Origin: DATDPY01 sp964395765
GTDB taxonomy: Bacteria > Bacteroidota > Bacteroidia > Cytophagales > Cyclobacteriaceae
Assembly: GCA_964395765.1 (NCBI GenBank)
Contig: CAYNCU010000055.1
Span: 1 to 19,729, forward strand
Reading direction: 5' to 3'
Length of the DNA: 19,729 nt
Shown here: one piece after another, positions 1 to 8,242 of the stretch
Position numbering within the stretch: position 1 is the stretch's first letter
Layout of the letters: each line of letters opens with the position of its first letter
The notes under the pieces: model-generated
Told to the model about the DNA's origin: nothing
What the model saw: only the letters and a program-made list of their open reading frames with translations
The model's database searches: none
Position numbers and translations under genes: made by a program

Positions 1-494
1 AATTTCCCGAAATACCGTCGTGCGGTTGATTCCGTCAGGATGATGGTGGCCGGTTCTTTTAATGCTTCACGGGGATCGCCCGCAAGGATTTTAAATGTAA
101 AAATATCAAAGAGGGAACTATCTGCCGAAATGATATTATTTTCATCATGAATGTACACATACCCTTTACCGTCATCATATTTCATGAAGGTAGCCTGGTT
201 GTCCATACGTACTGCTGCGATTACATTCGGGCAGGTGTTCAGTATTTCCGAAGCCAGCATCGGGGTTGTATACGTTTGCGTGAATTCAGTATTTCCCATT
301 TTGCCATGCAGGCCGATGCGGTAAATCCGGTCTGCCTTGGTATTATAGGCATCATAGCCCAGGTCATATTTCACGTATAAAAAAATAAGCAGGCTCACCG
401 TGATCCCTACAGTAAGACCGAGGATATTGATGAGGGTCAGTGTCCCCTGTTTTAAAAGGTATCTCCAGGCGATCTTGATGTAGTGGACTAGCAT
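1..494 (-). CDS. ABC exporter permease (FtsX/MacB family), N-terminal part only
   Basis: Reading leftwards from the ATG at 494-492 gives about 164 codons with no stop before the window edge, so the gene is cut by the window and not shown to be broken. The product begins with a short cytoplasmic segment and one membrane helix at about residues 15-40 (INILGLTVGITVSLLIF), followed by the start of the extracytoplasmic MacB_PCD-type domain (DRIYRIG, then STARRYFGK near the edge). The same order starts the two full permeases at 10948-13356 and 17253-19634, so this is a third family member. Such permeases work with an MacB/LolD-like ATPase, which is not in the window. It is transcribed divergently from the response regulator/kinase pair at 828-3534, the usual arrangement for a regulated exporter. 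The start is chosen because the family's N-terminal helix follows it directly; no Shine-Dalgarno sequence is visible. Confidence 0.85.
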   Translation of the reverse strand, partial: MLVHYIKIAWRYLLKQGTLTLINILGLTVGITVSLLIFLYVKYDLGYDAYNTKADRIYRIGLHGKMGNTEFTQTYTTPMLASEILNTCPNVIAAVRMDNQATFMKYDDGKGYVYIHDENNIISADSSLFDIFTFKILAGDPREALKEPATIILTESTARRYFGK

Positions 495-541
495 ACTATT
501 AAGTTACTTAATTCTCAAAAATGATTTTAACTCCTTAACAA

Positions 542-618
542 GGGAGGTCGGAAGCCGGATGTCAGAGGATTTCATTTCATCCAATCGGGCCGATCTCCCA
601 CTTCCGACCTCTGACCTC
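542..618. repeat. Inverted repeat carrying CTCYGAC-type heptamers
   Basis: GAGGTCGGAAG (544-554) is the exact reverse complement of CTTCCGACCTC (601-611). The right arm continues as heptamer units TTCCGAC and CTCTGAC followed by CTC (602-618). The left arm also carries the reverse complement of a unit, GTCAGAG, at about 561-567. The element lies roughly 50 bp upstream of the permease start at 494. A related three-unit tandem occurs at 10891-10914. It could fold into a long hairpin in RNA; its role is unknown. Confidence 0.6.
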
Positions 619-767
619 AAATAAGTACTTGGTTTCGGATCATTCAATTATTTATTGCCAAATGTTACTATTAGATATACTTATTCCATGCCATGTTCCA
701 TAATATATTGATAATCATTATGTTATAATTTAAGTACTAAATTTTCCACCTTAAAAACGTACCAAAA

Positions 768-802
768 TCATACAATCAGTGGCTCGTTTTCATACAATCA
801 GT
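768..802 (+). promoter_or_regulatory. 13-bp direct repeat, candidate operator
   Basis: TCATACAATCAGT occurs exactly twice, at 768-780 and 790-802, with a start-to-start distance of 22 bp, about two DNA turns. The second copy ends 25 bp before the ATG of the response regulator gene at 828. Two identical sites on one face of the helix would suit dimer or tandem binding by a regulator, possibly the NtrC-type protein encoded just downstream. That assignment is inference. Confidence 0.45.
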
Positions 803-827
803 TAACTTAATAATCATTTTTTAGGCT

Positions 828-2198
828 ATGGCGGAAAACGCAAGGATACTGATCATCGATGACAATTTAAGCGTGCTTAATTCGCTCGAGCTTTTTCTTT
901 CCCAACACTTTCAGCAGGTGACTACCCTGAAGTCGCCGAACCAGATTGAGTCCATTCTTAAAAAGGAAAAAATTGACCTGGTACTTCTCGATATGAATTT
1001 CACGGCAGGAGTGAATACCGGTAATGAAGGAATATACTGGCTTAGAAAGATCCATGATATAGATGGTTCCATTGCCGTGGTACTGATTACGGCGTATGGA
1101 AATATCGGTCTTGCCGTGGATGCCATTAAAGAAGGAGCTTCCGACTTTATTCTAAAACCCTGGGATAATAAAAAACTTTTATCCACGATTCAGATTGCCC
1201 TGAACCTGAAACTATCGCGTGATGAAATAAAATTGCTGAAAGAACAGCAGGAAAGAATGGCTTTCGACAGGGACCGGGAAATGGAATTTATCATTGAAGG
1301 ATCCGCTAAAATGCGGAAGCTTGATGAACTGATCTCCAAAGTTGCCGCAACGGATGCCAGCGTTCTGATCTTGGGAGAAAATGGTACGGGAAAAGAGGTG
1401 GTTGCCAGGGAAGTCCATAAAAGATCGGAAAGAAAAAGCAGGAACATGATCAGGGTGGACATCGGGAGCCTGAAAGACACTTTGTTCGAAAGCGAATTAT
1501 TCGGTCATGTGAAAGGGGCCTTTACCGATGCCCGTGAAAACCGGGCCGGCCGGTTTGAATTAGCTTCGGGAAGCACGATTTTCCTTGACGAGATCGGGAA
1601 TCTCTCCCTGGCGCTTCAGGCTAAATTGTTAAGTGCCCTGGAAAATAAAAAAATCACACCCGTGGGAAGCAATAAGGAAATTCCGGTTGATATAAGGGTA
1701 ATTTCAGCTTCCAATAAAGACATCCCGGAAATGGTAAAAAAAGGGTTATTCCGGGAAGATCTTTTTTTCAGGCTGAATACAATATTATTGGAATTGCCTC
1801 CGCTTCGGGAACGTACGGAATCCATTCTCCCGCTGGCTGAGAATTTTTTGAAGAAATATTCCGCCCGGTATGATAAGCGAAATATAAAATTAAATGACCA
1901 GGCGGCCGGTAGGCTGTTATCATGGTCATGGCCCGGGAATATCCGTGAATTGAAGCATACGATGGAAAAGGCGGTTATTCTCAGTAATGGTAAATTAATT
2001 ACTGAAAATGATCTGGGTCTTGGTGAAATGAACCCATCGAAAGATCTGAAACTTTCCGATCTATCCCTGGAAGAAGGAGAAAAGCTGATCATCGAAAAAG
2101 CATTGATAAAAAACAACTGGAATATTACGGAAACAGCGGAAGCCTTAAAGATCGGGCGACAGACCCTGTATCGTAAAATTGAAAAATATGGTTTATAA
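828..2198 (+). CDS. Sigma-54-dependent response regulator (NtrC/AtoC type)
   Basis: The 456-residue protein has the full three-domain NtrC layout. The N-terminal receiver has the acidic pair IIDD near residue 10 and the phospho-acceptor D55 in LVLLDMN. The central AAA+ domain has Walker A GENGTGKE at 183-190, the sigma-54 contact loop GAFTDA at 230-235 (canonical GAFTGA), Walker B FLDE with D254/E255, and an FREDLFFRLN segment with arginine-finger character. A C-terminal Fis-type helix-turn-helix covers about 430-456 (TETAEALKIGRQTLYRKI). Length is normal for the class. Once phosphorylated by the kinase encoded next, such proteins drive open-complex formation by sigma-54 RNA polymerase. The kinase gene overlaps its 3' end, so the two are one operon. 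The divergent ABC permease is the natural target, but no sigma-54 promoter was recognised upstream of it. Confidence 0.95.
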   Translation: MAENARILIIDDNLSVLNSLELFLSQHFQQVTTLKSPNQIESILKKEKIDLVLLDMNFTAGVNTGNEGIYWLRKIHDIDGSIAVVLITAYGNIGLAVDAIKEGASDFILKPWDNKKLLSTIQIALNLKLSRDEIKLLKEQQERMAFDRDREMEFIIEGSAKMRKLDELISKVAATDASVLILGENGTGKEVVAREVHKRSERKSRNMIRVDIGSLKDTLFESELFGHVKGAFTDARENRAGRFELASGSTIFLDEIGNLSLALQAKLLSALENKKITPVGSNKEIPVDIRVISASNKDIPEMVKKGLFREDLFFRLNTILLELPPLRERTESILPLAENFLKKYSARYDKRNIKLNDQAAGRLLSWSWPGNIRELKHTMEKAVILSNGKLITENDLGLGEMNPSKDLKLSDLSLEEGEKLIIEKALIKNNWNITETAEALKIGRQTLYRKIEKYGL

Positions 2199-3534
2199 AC
2201 GATTCTATACCGGCGTTTTGATCCGGGTAGTCCTGCTTGTTGTTACCTGCCTGGCATTCTCATGGGCTTATATAATTTATCAGGATTGGCTTATCAGCCT
2301 GAACGGTATTGCACTTCTTCTTTTTGAAACCTTTCTGTTGATCCGGTATGTAAATCGTACCAACAGGGACCTCGCTCAATTTTTTCTTTCCGTGAAGAAT
2401 GAAGACACGACCCTTTCTTATACAAAGAAATCCTATGGTCATTCATTCGATAATCTTTATAAGCAACTCGATAGGCTCAATGAACATATTCGAAACATCA
2501 AAACGGATCTTGTGAACCAGGAACTTTTTAATAAGATCATTATCAGTCATATCAATACGGGGATTATGGTCATTGATGCCAACGGAAAAGTTACCTTACA
2601 TAATCTTGCCTTATCGAATTTATTTTCAATTCCCGTTATCAACAGTGTGTTCCAGCTTGATAATCTTAAAGAGGGTTTTTCCAGGCTTTTTTTAAATATC
2701 AGTCCCGGGCAGCGTATAACGCATAAAATTCCCGTCCGGGAATCCATGAAGGAAATTTTGATCCGTGCCAGCGAATACAGGACCAAAGACCAATCCTTTA
2801 AACTGATCTCCGTTCAGGACATCAGGCCGGAACTGGACGAAAAGGAAATGGAGTCCTGGCAAAAGCTGATCCGGATCCTGACCCATGAAATTACCAATTC
2901 CATCGGGCCTATTAATTCCACCATCAATACCATAGCCGACTTTTTTATTCTTAACGATCATGGCGTTAAAGAACTGGTGCAGCTGAATCAGAAAAATATC
3001 AACGATACCGTTAAGGGAATTCAGATTATTCGTGAACGGAGTTCAGGTTTACTTGACTTCGTACAGCGGTTCAGGGATCTCACATTGATCCCGAAACCCA
3101 ATCGGGTTAAAATTCCGGTAGTAAACCTGTTCGATCATATTAAAACCCTTATGACGGATGATCTCTATACCAATGGAATTTCATTGACCTGTGTTCCGGC
3201 CATCAATGACTTATGTTTTTCTGCCGATAAATCCATGGTGGAGCAGGTGATGATCAACCTGGTAAGAAATGCATCGGAATCGGGCTGCAAAAAAATTCAC
3301 CTGGAAGCAGGCAGCGATGAAAACCGTATATGGGTAAAGGTTGGGGATGACGGCCGGGGAATCGAACGGGAAAATATTGAAAATATATTTGTTCCGTTTT
3401 TTACCACGAAAGAAACAGGGTCCGGGATTGGGCTTAGTTTATCCCGCGAGATTATGCGTCTGCACGGTGGCACCATTGATGTAAATTCCGAACCGGGGAA
3501 GGGAACGGTATTTACGCTTAATTTTAAAATTTAA
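2188..3534 (+). CDS. Membrane sensor histidine kinase, NtrB/NtrY-like
   Basis: The 448-residue product starts with two membrane helices (about residues 8-28 and 33-53) joined by only a few residues, so there is no extracytoplasmic sensor domain. A linker and a PAS-like region (about 110-170, with GIMVIDANGKVTLHN) follow. The HisKA-like box is LTHEITNSIGPI with H233 as the predicted phosphorylation site. The HATPase domain shows an N-box with N361 (MINLVRNASES), a G1 box GDDGRGI, PFFTTKETGSGIGL and a C-terminal G-rich end. It should phosphorylate D55 of the upstream regulator. The ATG at 2188 overlaps the regulator gene by 11 bp; an in-frame TTG at 2179 is an alternative start adding three residues. 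The short intramembrane loop suggests sensing within the membrane or through a partner such as the nearby permease, which is inference. Confidence 0.93.
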   Translation: MVYKRFYTGVLIRVVLLVVTCLAFSWAYIIYQDWLISLNGIALLLFETFLLIRYVNRTNRDLAQFFLSVKNEDTTLSYTKKSYGHSFDNLYKQLDRLNEHIRNIKTDLVNQELFNKIIISHINTGIMVIDANGKVTLHNLALSNLFSIPVINSVFQLDNLKEGFSRLFLNISPGQRITHKIPVRESMKEILIRASEYRTKDQSFKLISVQDIRPELDEKEMESWQKLIRILTHEITNSIGPINSTINTIADFFILNDHGVKELVQLNQKNINDTVKGIQIIRERSSGLLDFVQRFRDLTLIPKPNRVKIPVVNLFDHIKTLMTDDLYTNGISLTCVPAINDLCFSADKSMVEQVMINLVRNASESGCKKIHLEAGSDENRIWVKVGDDGRGIERENIENIFVPFFTTKETGSGIGLSLSREIMRLHGGTIDVNSEPGKGTVFTLNFKI

Positions 3535-3569
3535 ATTACCAAGAGAACCCCACGCCCGATAACAATTGG

Positions 3570-3627
3570 AAGACACAGCGGTTTTCTTCGGACTTCTCCG
3601 TGCCTTTTCTGAGCAACTTTATGTAAT
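3570..3627. repeat. Diverged copy of the ACACAGAG-type palindromic element
   Basis: This segment fills most of the 105-bp gap between the convergent kinase and oxidoreductase genes. By hand count, 3580-3627 matches 8286-8333 without gaps at 31 of 48 positions. Its last 28 bases match the reverse complement of 8354-8381 at 23 of 28. Both orientations fit because the element is itself palindromic. Its place between two gene ends would allow a role as a two-way terminator, which is not shown. Confidence 0.5.
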
Positions 3628-3639
3628 AAATTATTTCGA

Positions 3640-5232
3640 TTATCCTCCCATTACCTGTTTGATCTCATCCCACGATACATTGGCGAAGAAGTTCTTATCA
3701 TGATCCCATTCAACCCTTTTGCCGAGTTTAAGAGATAAGGTTCCCATGTGGGCGGAAATAGATTCCTGGAAACCGGCGTCGATATCACACGACGGGGTCC
3801 CGCCCAGCCGGATACAGTCGAGCCAGTTGCCGATATGTAAATGAGTAACATCAATGCGCTTCCCGTTGACATAACTGTACATCATTCCTTTCTCGGCAAA
3901 ATATCTTTCGGTGGCAGACGTTATGGCATCCACATTTTCTGCCCCGGAAGTATAGGAATACATAGGCATTTCCAGATCAATGGTTCCGTTTTTGATATAC
4001 TTTTCATACCGGGTGGAACGGCGATCCGGGTAAACCGTTATTGTGTTTCCCAATTCCATGGTAGCGTCATGTCCCATAATGAGATTAGGCCTGTTAAACT
4101 CATTGCCCAGGGTGGCACTGTACTGGAAAGTAAAATCGCGGTCGGGGTATTCAAACAGCACATTGAAAACATCGGGCACTTCCCTGCCGTCATGCCAGTA
4201 ATAGATCCCGCCAGAAGCCATCAGAGATTTGGGTATACCCATTCCAAAAAGCTGGTTGATCGCATCGAATTCATGCGTCATGAGATCACCGCTCAGACCG
4301 GTTCCATAATCCCAGTATTTCCTCCAGCGGAAAAAGCGATCTTTATTGAAAGGGATCTGTGGTGCATTACCGAGAAAGCGTTCCCAGTCGATGGTCTCGG
4401 GATTGCCTGCAGGGTCAAATTCATACTGCCAGGCCCCGTTGGGAGAATTCCGGTTGGTATTGTTCTGAATAAGCGTCACCTGACCCAGTGCATCCTTGCG
4501 GATCAGGTCTCTGGCCTTATTATAGCTCTCGGTTTCCCTGCGCTGGTGTCCTAATTGCAGCTTGATGCCCGTTTTCTTAACCAGGTCATAAAGGTCATAG
4601 CTTTCCTGAACCCTGTGGGTCATCGGCTTTTCTACATAAACATGTTTCCCGGAACGGGCGGCTTCCATGGCCATCGGTGCATGCCAGTGGTCCGGCGCGG
4701 CGATGATCACCGCGTCAATATCATCGGCATGGACCAGGTCCTCCCACTTATGGTATTTTTTGGCCTGGTGTTTTTCGGAGCTGACCGTTTTCTGGGCCCT
4801 GTCATTTCTTACGGTAAAGATGTCGCACACCCCATTGAACACAATATTCAGATCATCCTGTTCAAGAAATGTCTGTAGAGCACCATTATTCCCTGTTTTT
4901 TCCGCTCTTTCTTTTTCCGTATTCAACCATTCCTCGGTGGCAAAACCGGCGGCCCGGGTCAGTTGTTCACCGCGTATGCCGAATCCGATAATTCCCAATC
5001 TTATTTGTTTGGAACGGTCGGCCGGTATTTCAGGCTTTGACGATTCACTCCCCGGATTTACTCCTATCCGGGATAAAATATTCGACCGGAGTATGCGGTC
5101 ATATTTCATTTTACGGTAAGCACCATATATTACCCCGCCTAATACGGGAACCGTGGCCAGTCCTTTTATTATATCCCTGCGGGAAATTCCTTTCGGCCCC
5201 TCTTCTTGTTCTTTTGATATTTTATCGTCCAT
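3640..5232 (-). CDS. Tat-exported Gfo/Idh/MocA-family oxidoreductase
   Basis: The 530-residue protein is an NAD(P)-binding sugar or cyclitol dehydrogenase-like enzyme; its substrate cannot be read from sequence. A twin-arginine signal (SRRDIIKG, R18/R19) and a hydrophobic stretch to about residue 39 point to Tat export of the folded, cofactor-loaded protein, perhaps with a membrane anchor since no clear cleavage site is seen. The Rossmann domain has GFGIRG at 83-88, APDHWHA further on, and the family's EKP motif at 201-203. The C-terminal Gfo/Idh domain follows (GDLMTHEFDAINQLFG region, HIGNWLDCIRLGG near the end). About 35 mostly helical, charged residues are inserted after the first Rossmann strand (about 98-130), which lengthens the nucleotide-binding domain. 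It lies 6 bp downstream of the doxX-like gene, so the two are co-transcribed. Confidence 0.93.
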   Translation of the reverse strand: MDDKISKEQEEGPKGISRRDIIKGLATVPVLGGVIYGAYRKMKYDRILRSNILSRIGVNPGSESSKPEIPADRSKQIRLGIIGFGIRGEQLTRAAGFATEEWLNTEKERAEKTGNNGALQTFLEQDDLNIVFNGVCDIFTVRNDRAQKTVSSEKHQAKKYHKWEDLVHADDIDAVIIAAPDHWHAPMAMEAARSGKHVYVEKPMTHRVQESYDLYDLVKKTGIKLQLGHQRRETESYNKARDLIRKDALGQVTLIQNNTNRNSPNGAWQYEFDPAGNPETIDWERFLGNAPQIPFNKDRFFRWRKYWDYGTGLSGDLMTHEFDAINQLFGMGIPKSLMASGGIYYWHDGREVPDVFNVLFEYPDRDFTFQYSATLGNEFNRPNLIMGHDATMELGNTITVYPDRRSTRYEKYIKNGTIDLEMPMYSYTSGAENVDAITSATERYFAEKGMMYSYVNGKRIDVTHLHIGNWLDCIRLGGTPSCDIDAGFQESISAHMGTLSLKLGKRVEWDHDKNFFANVSWDEIKQVMGG

Positions 5233-5238
5233 GATCAG

Positions 5239-5748
5239 TCAAACTTTATTATTTTTTACGCGGTGTATAAATCTCTCGATACCGATAAACCGGCTGTTGG
5301 GAAATACCAGGTTGATGGCTACGGCAAAAATTTCAATCAGGTTTTTATTAATTAACAAGTAGCTTCCTTCGCTGGGCATGGCATATTTTAAGCCGATCAG
5401 CGGCGGATGCGACAGGTAGTATAATCCGATTAAAATTATTGCGCCGATACTTGCCGGTTTTTCAAGAAAACCGATGATCAGTAAAAGGCCTATAATCAGC
5501 AATCCCCAGATATTGATCTGGTCAGTGATACTTAAAAGCACATGATTTCCGGCAATCGATTTAAATATTCCGGCAAACCATCCTTGTGAGTCCATTAAAA
5601 AACTGGCCGATGACCAGTGCGCGCTCATTATTTTCGCCAAACCTTCGTAAAAGATCTGCCACCCGACTATTACTCTCAATAATACCAGTATTGTTAATTG
5701 ATTATTTGAATAGGTCCGTGTGTTTAAAAAACCATTATCCTTGTTCAT
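5239..5748 (-). CDS. DoxX-family membrane protein
   Basis: The 169-residue protein has four hydrophobic segments at about 19-38, 80-94, 98-113 and 133-150, the DoxX layout. Family-like stretches are YEGLAKIM followed by HWSS, the INIWGLLIIGLLLIIG helix, YYLSHPP, and EGSYLLINKNLIE. DoxX was first described as a subunit of an archaeal thiosulfate:quinone oxidoreductase; the wider family has mostly unassigned redox or membrane roles. The partner gene in this operon is a Tat-exported Gfo/Idh/MocA enzyme, so this protein may link that enzyme to the quinone pool or anchor it. That link is inference. It is first in the two-gene transcription unit, and its promoter should lie in 5749-5960. Confidence 0.9.
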   Translation of the reverse strand: MNKDNGFLNTRTYSNNQLTILVLLRVIVGWQIFYEGLAKIMSAHWSSASFLMDSQGWFAGIFKSIAGNHVLLSITDQINIWGLLIIGLLLIIGFLEKPASIGAIILIGLYYLSHPPLIGLKYAMPSEGSYLLINKNLIEIFAVAINLVFPNSRFIGIERFIHRVKNNKV

Positions 5749-5960
5749 AAAAAGTCAGTTAAAAAAAATACATATAAATTTATTTCATAATGAGGAAAAA
5801 TGTGAAAAAACGGTGAAAAAATGTTGAATAATGACATGCATAATGTATCCATATTATTGGCAGCGAAAAGATGGACAGCTGGCGATGGATAAGAAATATC
5901 CGGTAACGAAAAATATAAAACTAAAATGATTTATGAATAACGTTCCCACAAAGATCAAAA

Positions 5961-5981
5961 CTCAGAAATCAGAAATCTGAG
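5961..5981 (-). terminator. Candidate terminator after the M3 peptidase gene
   Basis: On the minus strand, directly after the TGA stop (5985-5983), the sequence is CTCAGA, a 9-base loop, TCTGAG, then TTTT. The stem is only 6 bp, so strength is uncertain. The arm sequence (TTTCTGATTTCTGA) is itself a short tandem repeat and may belong to a dispersed intergenic family. Confidence 0.4.
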
Positions 5982-5982
5982 A

Positions 5983-8130
5983 TCATTGCGTAATCAATCC
6001 TCTGTCTTTAAGCATAGGCTGAATATCCGGTGCCCGCCCCGTGAAGTCTTTAAACATTTTGTTATATTCAATCGTATTACCCCGCGAAAGGACCATATCC
6101 CTGAACCGCTGGCCATTTTCCCGGCTAAGGCCACCGTGATTCTCAAACCAGGCAAATGCGTCGTCATCCAGCATTTCAGTCCAGAGGTAGGCGTAATACC
6201 CTGCCGCATACCCATTGCTCCAGATGTGAAGGAAATAGCTCGACCGGTATCTTGGCGGCACCTGCGGAATGTCCAGGTGTGTCTTTTTGAGCGCATTAGT
6301 TTCAAAATCATCCACGGATTTTATACTGTCTCCTGCCGGGATGGTATGCCACTGCATATCAAGATCGGCCGCACCCAGCAGCTCGGTAAGACGATAGCCC
6401 TGGTTGAAGGTTGCCGAATTCTTGATCTTATCCACCAGTGCCTGTGGCATCGGTTCGCCGGTCTTGTAATGAACGGCATAATGTTTCAATACTTTCGGAT
6501 CGAGCGCCCAGTGTTCATTGAATTGCGAAGGGAATTCCACGAAATCACGGGCTACATTGGTGCCGGACAAGCTCGGGTATTCCTGGTCGGCAAAAAACCC
6601 GTGAAGGGCATGACCGAATTCATGGAACATCGTGGTTACATCATCATAGCTTATGAGGGCCGGTTCTCCGGGAGTAGGTTTAGTAAAATTGCAGACATTA
6701 TAAATGACCGGATGGGTGCCCAATAATTTCGATTGTTCCACCAGGTTGCTCATCCAGGCGCCTCCCGATTTATTGTCACGCTTAAAATAATCGCAATAAA
6801 ATAATCCTAAAGAGCTGCTGTCTTTGTCGAATACTTCATAAACGCGTACATCGGGTTGGTAAACGGGTATATCGGTCCTTCGTTTAAAGGTCAGGCCGTA
6901 TAATTGGTTGGCTGCATAAAACACTCCGTTTTCCAGTACATTGTATAATTCAAAATAGGGTTTTATCTGGTTTTCATCCAGGTCGTATTTTGCTTTCCTG
7001 ACTTTTTCGGAAAAATAATTCCAGTCCCAGGGCTCAAGTTTAAATCCTCCTTTTTCGTTATCGATAACAGTCTGTAATTCCGATGCTTCTTTCCTGGCCT
7101 TTGCCGTTGCGGCTGGAATTAGTTTATTTAAAAATACCTCAACAGCCTGCGGTGTCCTGGCCATCTGGTCTTCGAGTTCCCAGGCCGCATAATCCGGGTA
7201 ACCCATCAGTTTGGCTTTTTCGGCCCTTATCTCGGCCAGTCTTTTAATGGTTCCGCGGGTATCATTGGCATCGCCCTTTTCGGCCCGTGTCCAGGAATTC
7301 TCAAATAAGGTGTGGCGGGTATCCCGGTTTTTCAGGGATTGCAGGGCCGGTTGCTGTGTTGTATTCTGCAAAGGGATAAGCCATTTTCCCTGCTGACCGT
7401 TCGCACTTGCATCCTGGGCTGCCGTTTTCAGCGCACTTTCCGATAACCCTACCAGCGCGGACTTGTCGCCGGTTACATAGGCACCCGCTTTTGCAGCAGC
7501 CAGGAGCTGGTTGGTAAATTTGGCACTGAGGCTCGCTTCCTCTTCATTGAGTTTTTTAAGTTTGGTTTTATTCTCCGCTGAAAGATTGGCGCCTTCATGA
7601 ATGAATTTCTCATGATAATATTCAAGCAACCGGTCAGACTCTGGGTCAAGTTTCAGTGAGGCTTTTTCCTGGTATATTTTGTTGAATCGTTCATAAAGTT
7701 TATCGTTAAGATAAATAGCGTCCTGGAGAGCGGCCAGCTTTGGCGCTATGGATTCCTGCAATGCCATCAAAACCGAATCGGTATTGGCGCCCGCCAGCAT
7801 GTTAAACAGATTATCAACACGTTTCAAAAGTTGCCCGCTTTTTTCCAGGGCTACAAGCGTATTTTCAAAACTTGGTGCCGCAGGATTATTGGCAATACTG
7901 TCTATCTCCGACAATTTACTGTGAATGCCGTAGTCATATGCCGGTGCAAAATTGCTGTCACTGATCTTCGAAAAATCCGGAACATTATAAGGCAATCCCG
8001 TTTTCATAAATATAGGATTCGAAAGTGTATCGGTGGCATTTTTCATTGCTTCATTCTGATGTAGGTTCGGATTACATCCTGCTATTAACAGGAATGCAAT
8101 GTATGTCATTAAAACTTTATTTTTTTTCAT
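5983..8130 (-). CDS. dcp: Lipoprotein peptidyl-dipeptidase Dcp, peptidase family M3
   Basis: The product (715 residues from the chosen start) is a zinc metallopeptidase of the Dcp/oligopeptidase A type. It shows the zinc site HEFGH at about 503-507 (MFHEFGHALHGFF), with the third ligand expected in the downstream DFVEFPSQFNEHW segment. Dcp enzymes release dipeptides from peptide C-termini. The start at 8130 gives MKKNKVLMTYIAFLLIAGC, a typical lipoprotein signal with lipobox IAGC, so the mature protein should be lipid-anchored and face the periplasm or outer surface; an ATG at 8151 would place seven extra residues before the basic n-region. Length is slightly above E. coli Dcp, as expected with a signal and linker. 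The neighbours are not functionally linked in an obvious way, and it looks monocistronic. A weak TATCTTGG resembling the Bacteroidota -7 element lies in the upstream gap. Confidence 0.95.
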   Translation of the reverse strand: MKKNKVLMTYIAFLLIAGCNPNLHQNEAMKNATDTLSNPIFMKTGLPYNVPDFSKISDSNFAPAYDYGIHSKLSEIDSIANNPAAPSFENTLVALEKSGQLLKRVDNLFNMLAGANTDSVLMALQESIAPKLAALQDAIYLNDKLYERFNKIYQEKASLKLDPESDRLLEYYHEKFIHEGANLSAENKTKLKKLNEEEASLSAKFTNQLLAAAKAGAYVTGDKSALVGLSESALKTAAQDASANGQQGKWLIPLQNTTQQPALQSLKNRDTRHTLFENSWTRAEKGDANDTRGTIKRLAEIRAEKAKLMGYPDYAAWELEDQMARTPQAVEVFLNKLIPAATAKARKEASELQTVIDNEKGGFKLEPWDWNYFSEKVRKAKYDLDENQIKPYFELYNVLENGVFYAANQLYGLTFKRRTDIPVYQPDVRVYEVFDKDSSSLGLFYCDYFKRDNKSGGAWMSNLVEQSKLLGTHPVIYNVCNFTKPTPGEPALISYDDVTTMFHEFGHALHGFFADQEYPSLSGTNVARDFVEFPSQFNEHWALDPKVLKHYAVHYKTGEPMPQALVDKIKNSATFNQGYRLTELLGAADLDMQWHTIPAGDSIKSVDDFETNALKKTHLDIPQVPPRYRSSYFLHIWSNGYAAGYYAYLWTEMLDDDAFAWFENHGGLSRENGQRFRDMVLSRGNTIEYNKMFKDFTGRAPDIQPMLKDRGLITQ

Positions 8131-8242
8131 GGCATTAACTATAAAAATCATTTATCGTTTTTTTGGCCGGGTTAAAAATCTTCCAGTAATTCTTTACCAA
8201 GATAATCGATGTGGATTATTAAAATGTAATTTATAAAAAAAT

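Larger units (their letters stand above)
495..827. promoter_or_regulatory. Divergent intergenic control region
   Basis: This 333-bp gap separates the leftward permease from the rightward response regulator gene. No convincing ORF is seen on either strand. It holds an inverted repeat element (542-618), a short direct repeat TTCCAT at 684-689 and 696-701, and a 13-bp direct repeat at 768-780 and 790-802. A sigma-54 promoter (GG-N10-GC) facing the permease was searched for by eye and not found. Promoters on both strands must lie here if both genes have their own; the exact sites are not certain. Confidence 0.6.

Noticed and set aside
495..827. Sigma-54 promoter (GG-N10-GC) facing the permease
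   Set aside because: Every GC dinucleotide checked on the relevant strand lacks the partner GG at the right distance.
3841..4554. 237-codon open frame on the plus strand
   Set aside because: It lies wholly antisense to the well-supported oxidoreductase gene and its translation has no recognisable domain.
5986..6726. 246-codon open frame on the plus strand
   Set aside because: It is antisense to the conserved catalytic part of the M3 peptidase; no protein family features.
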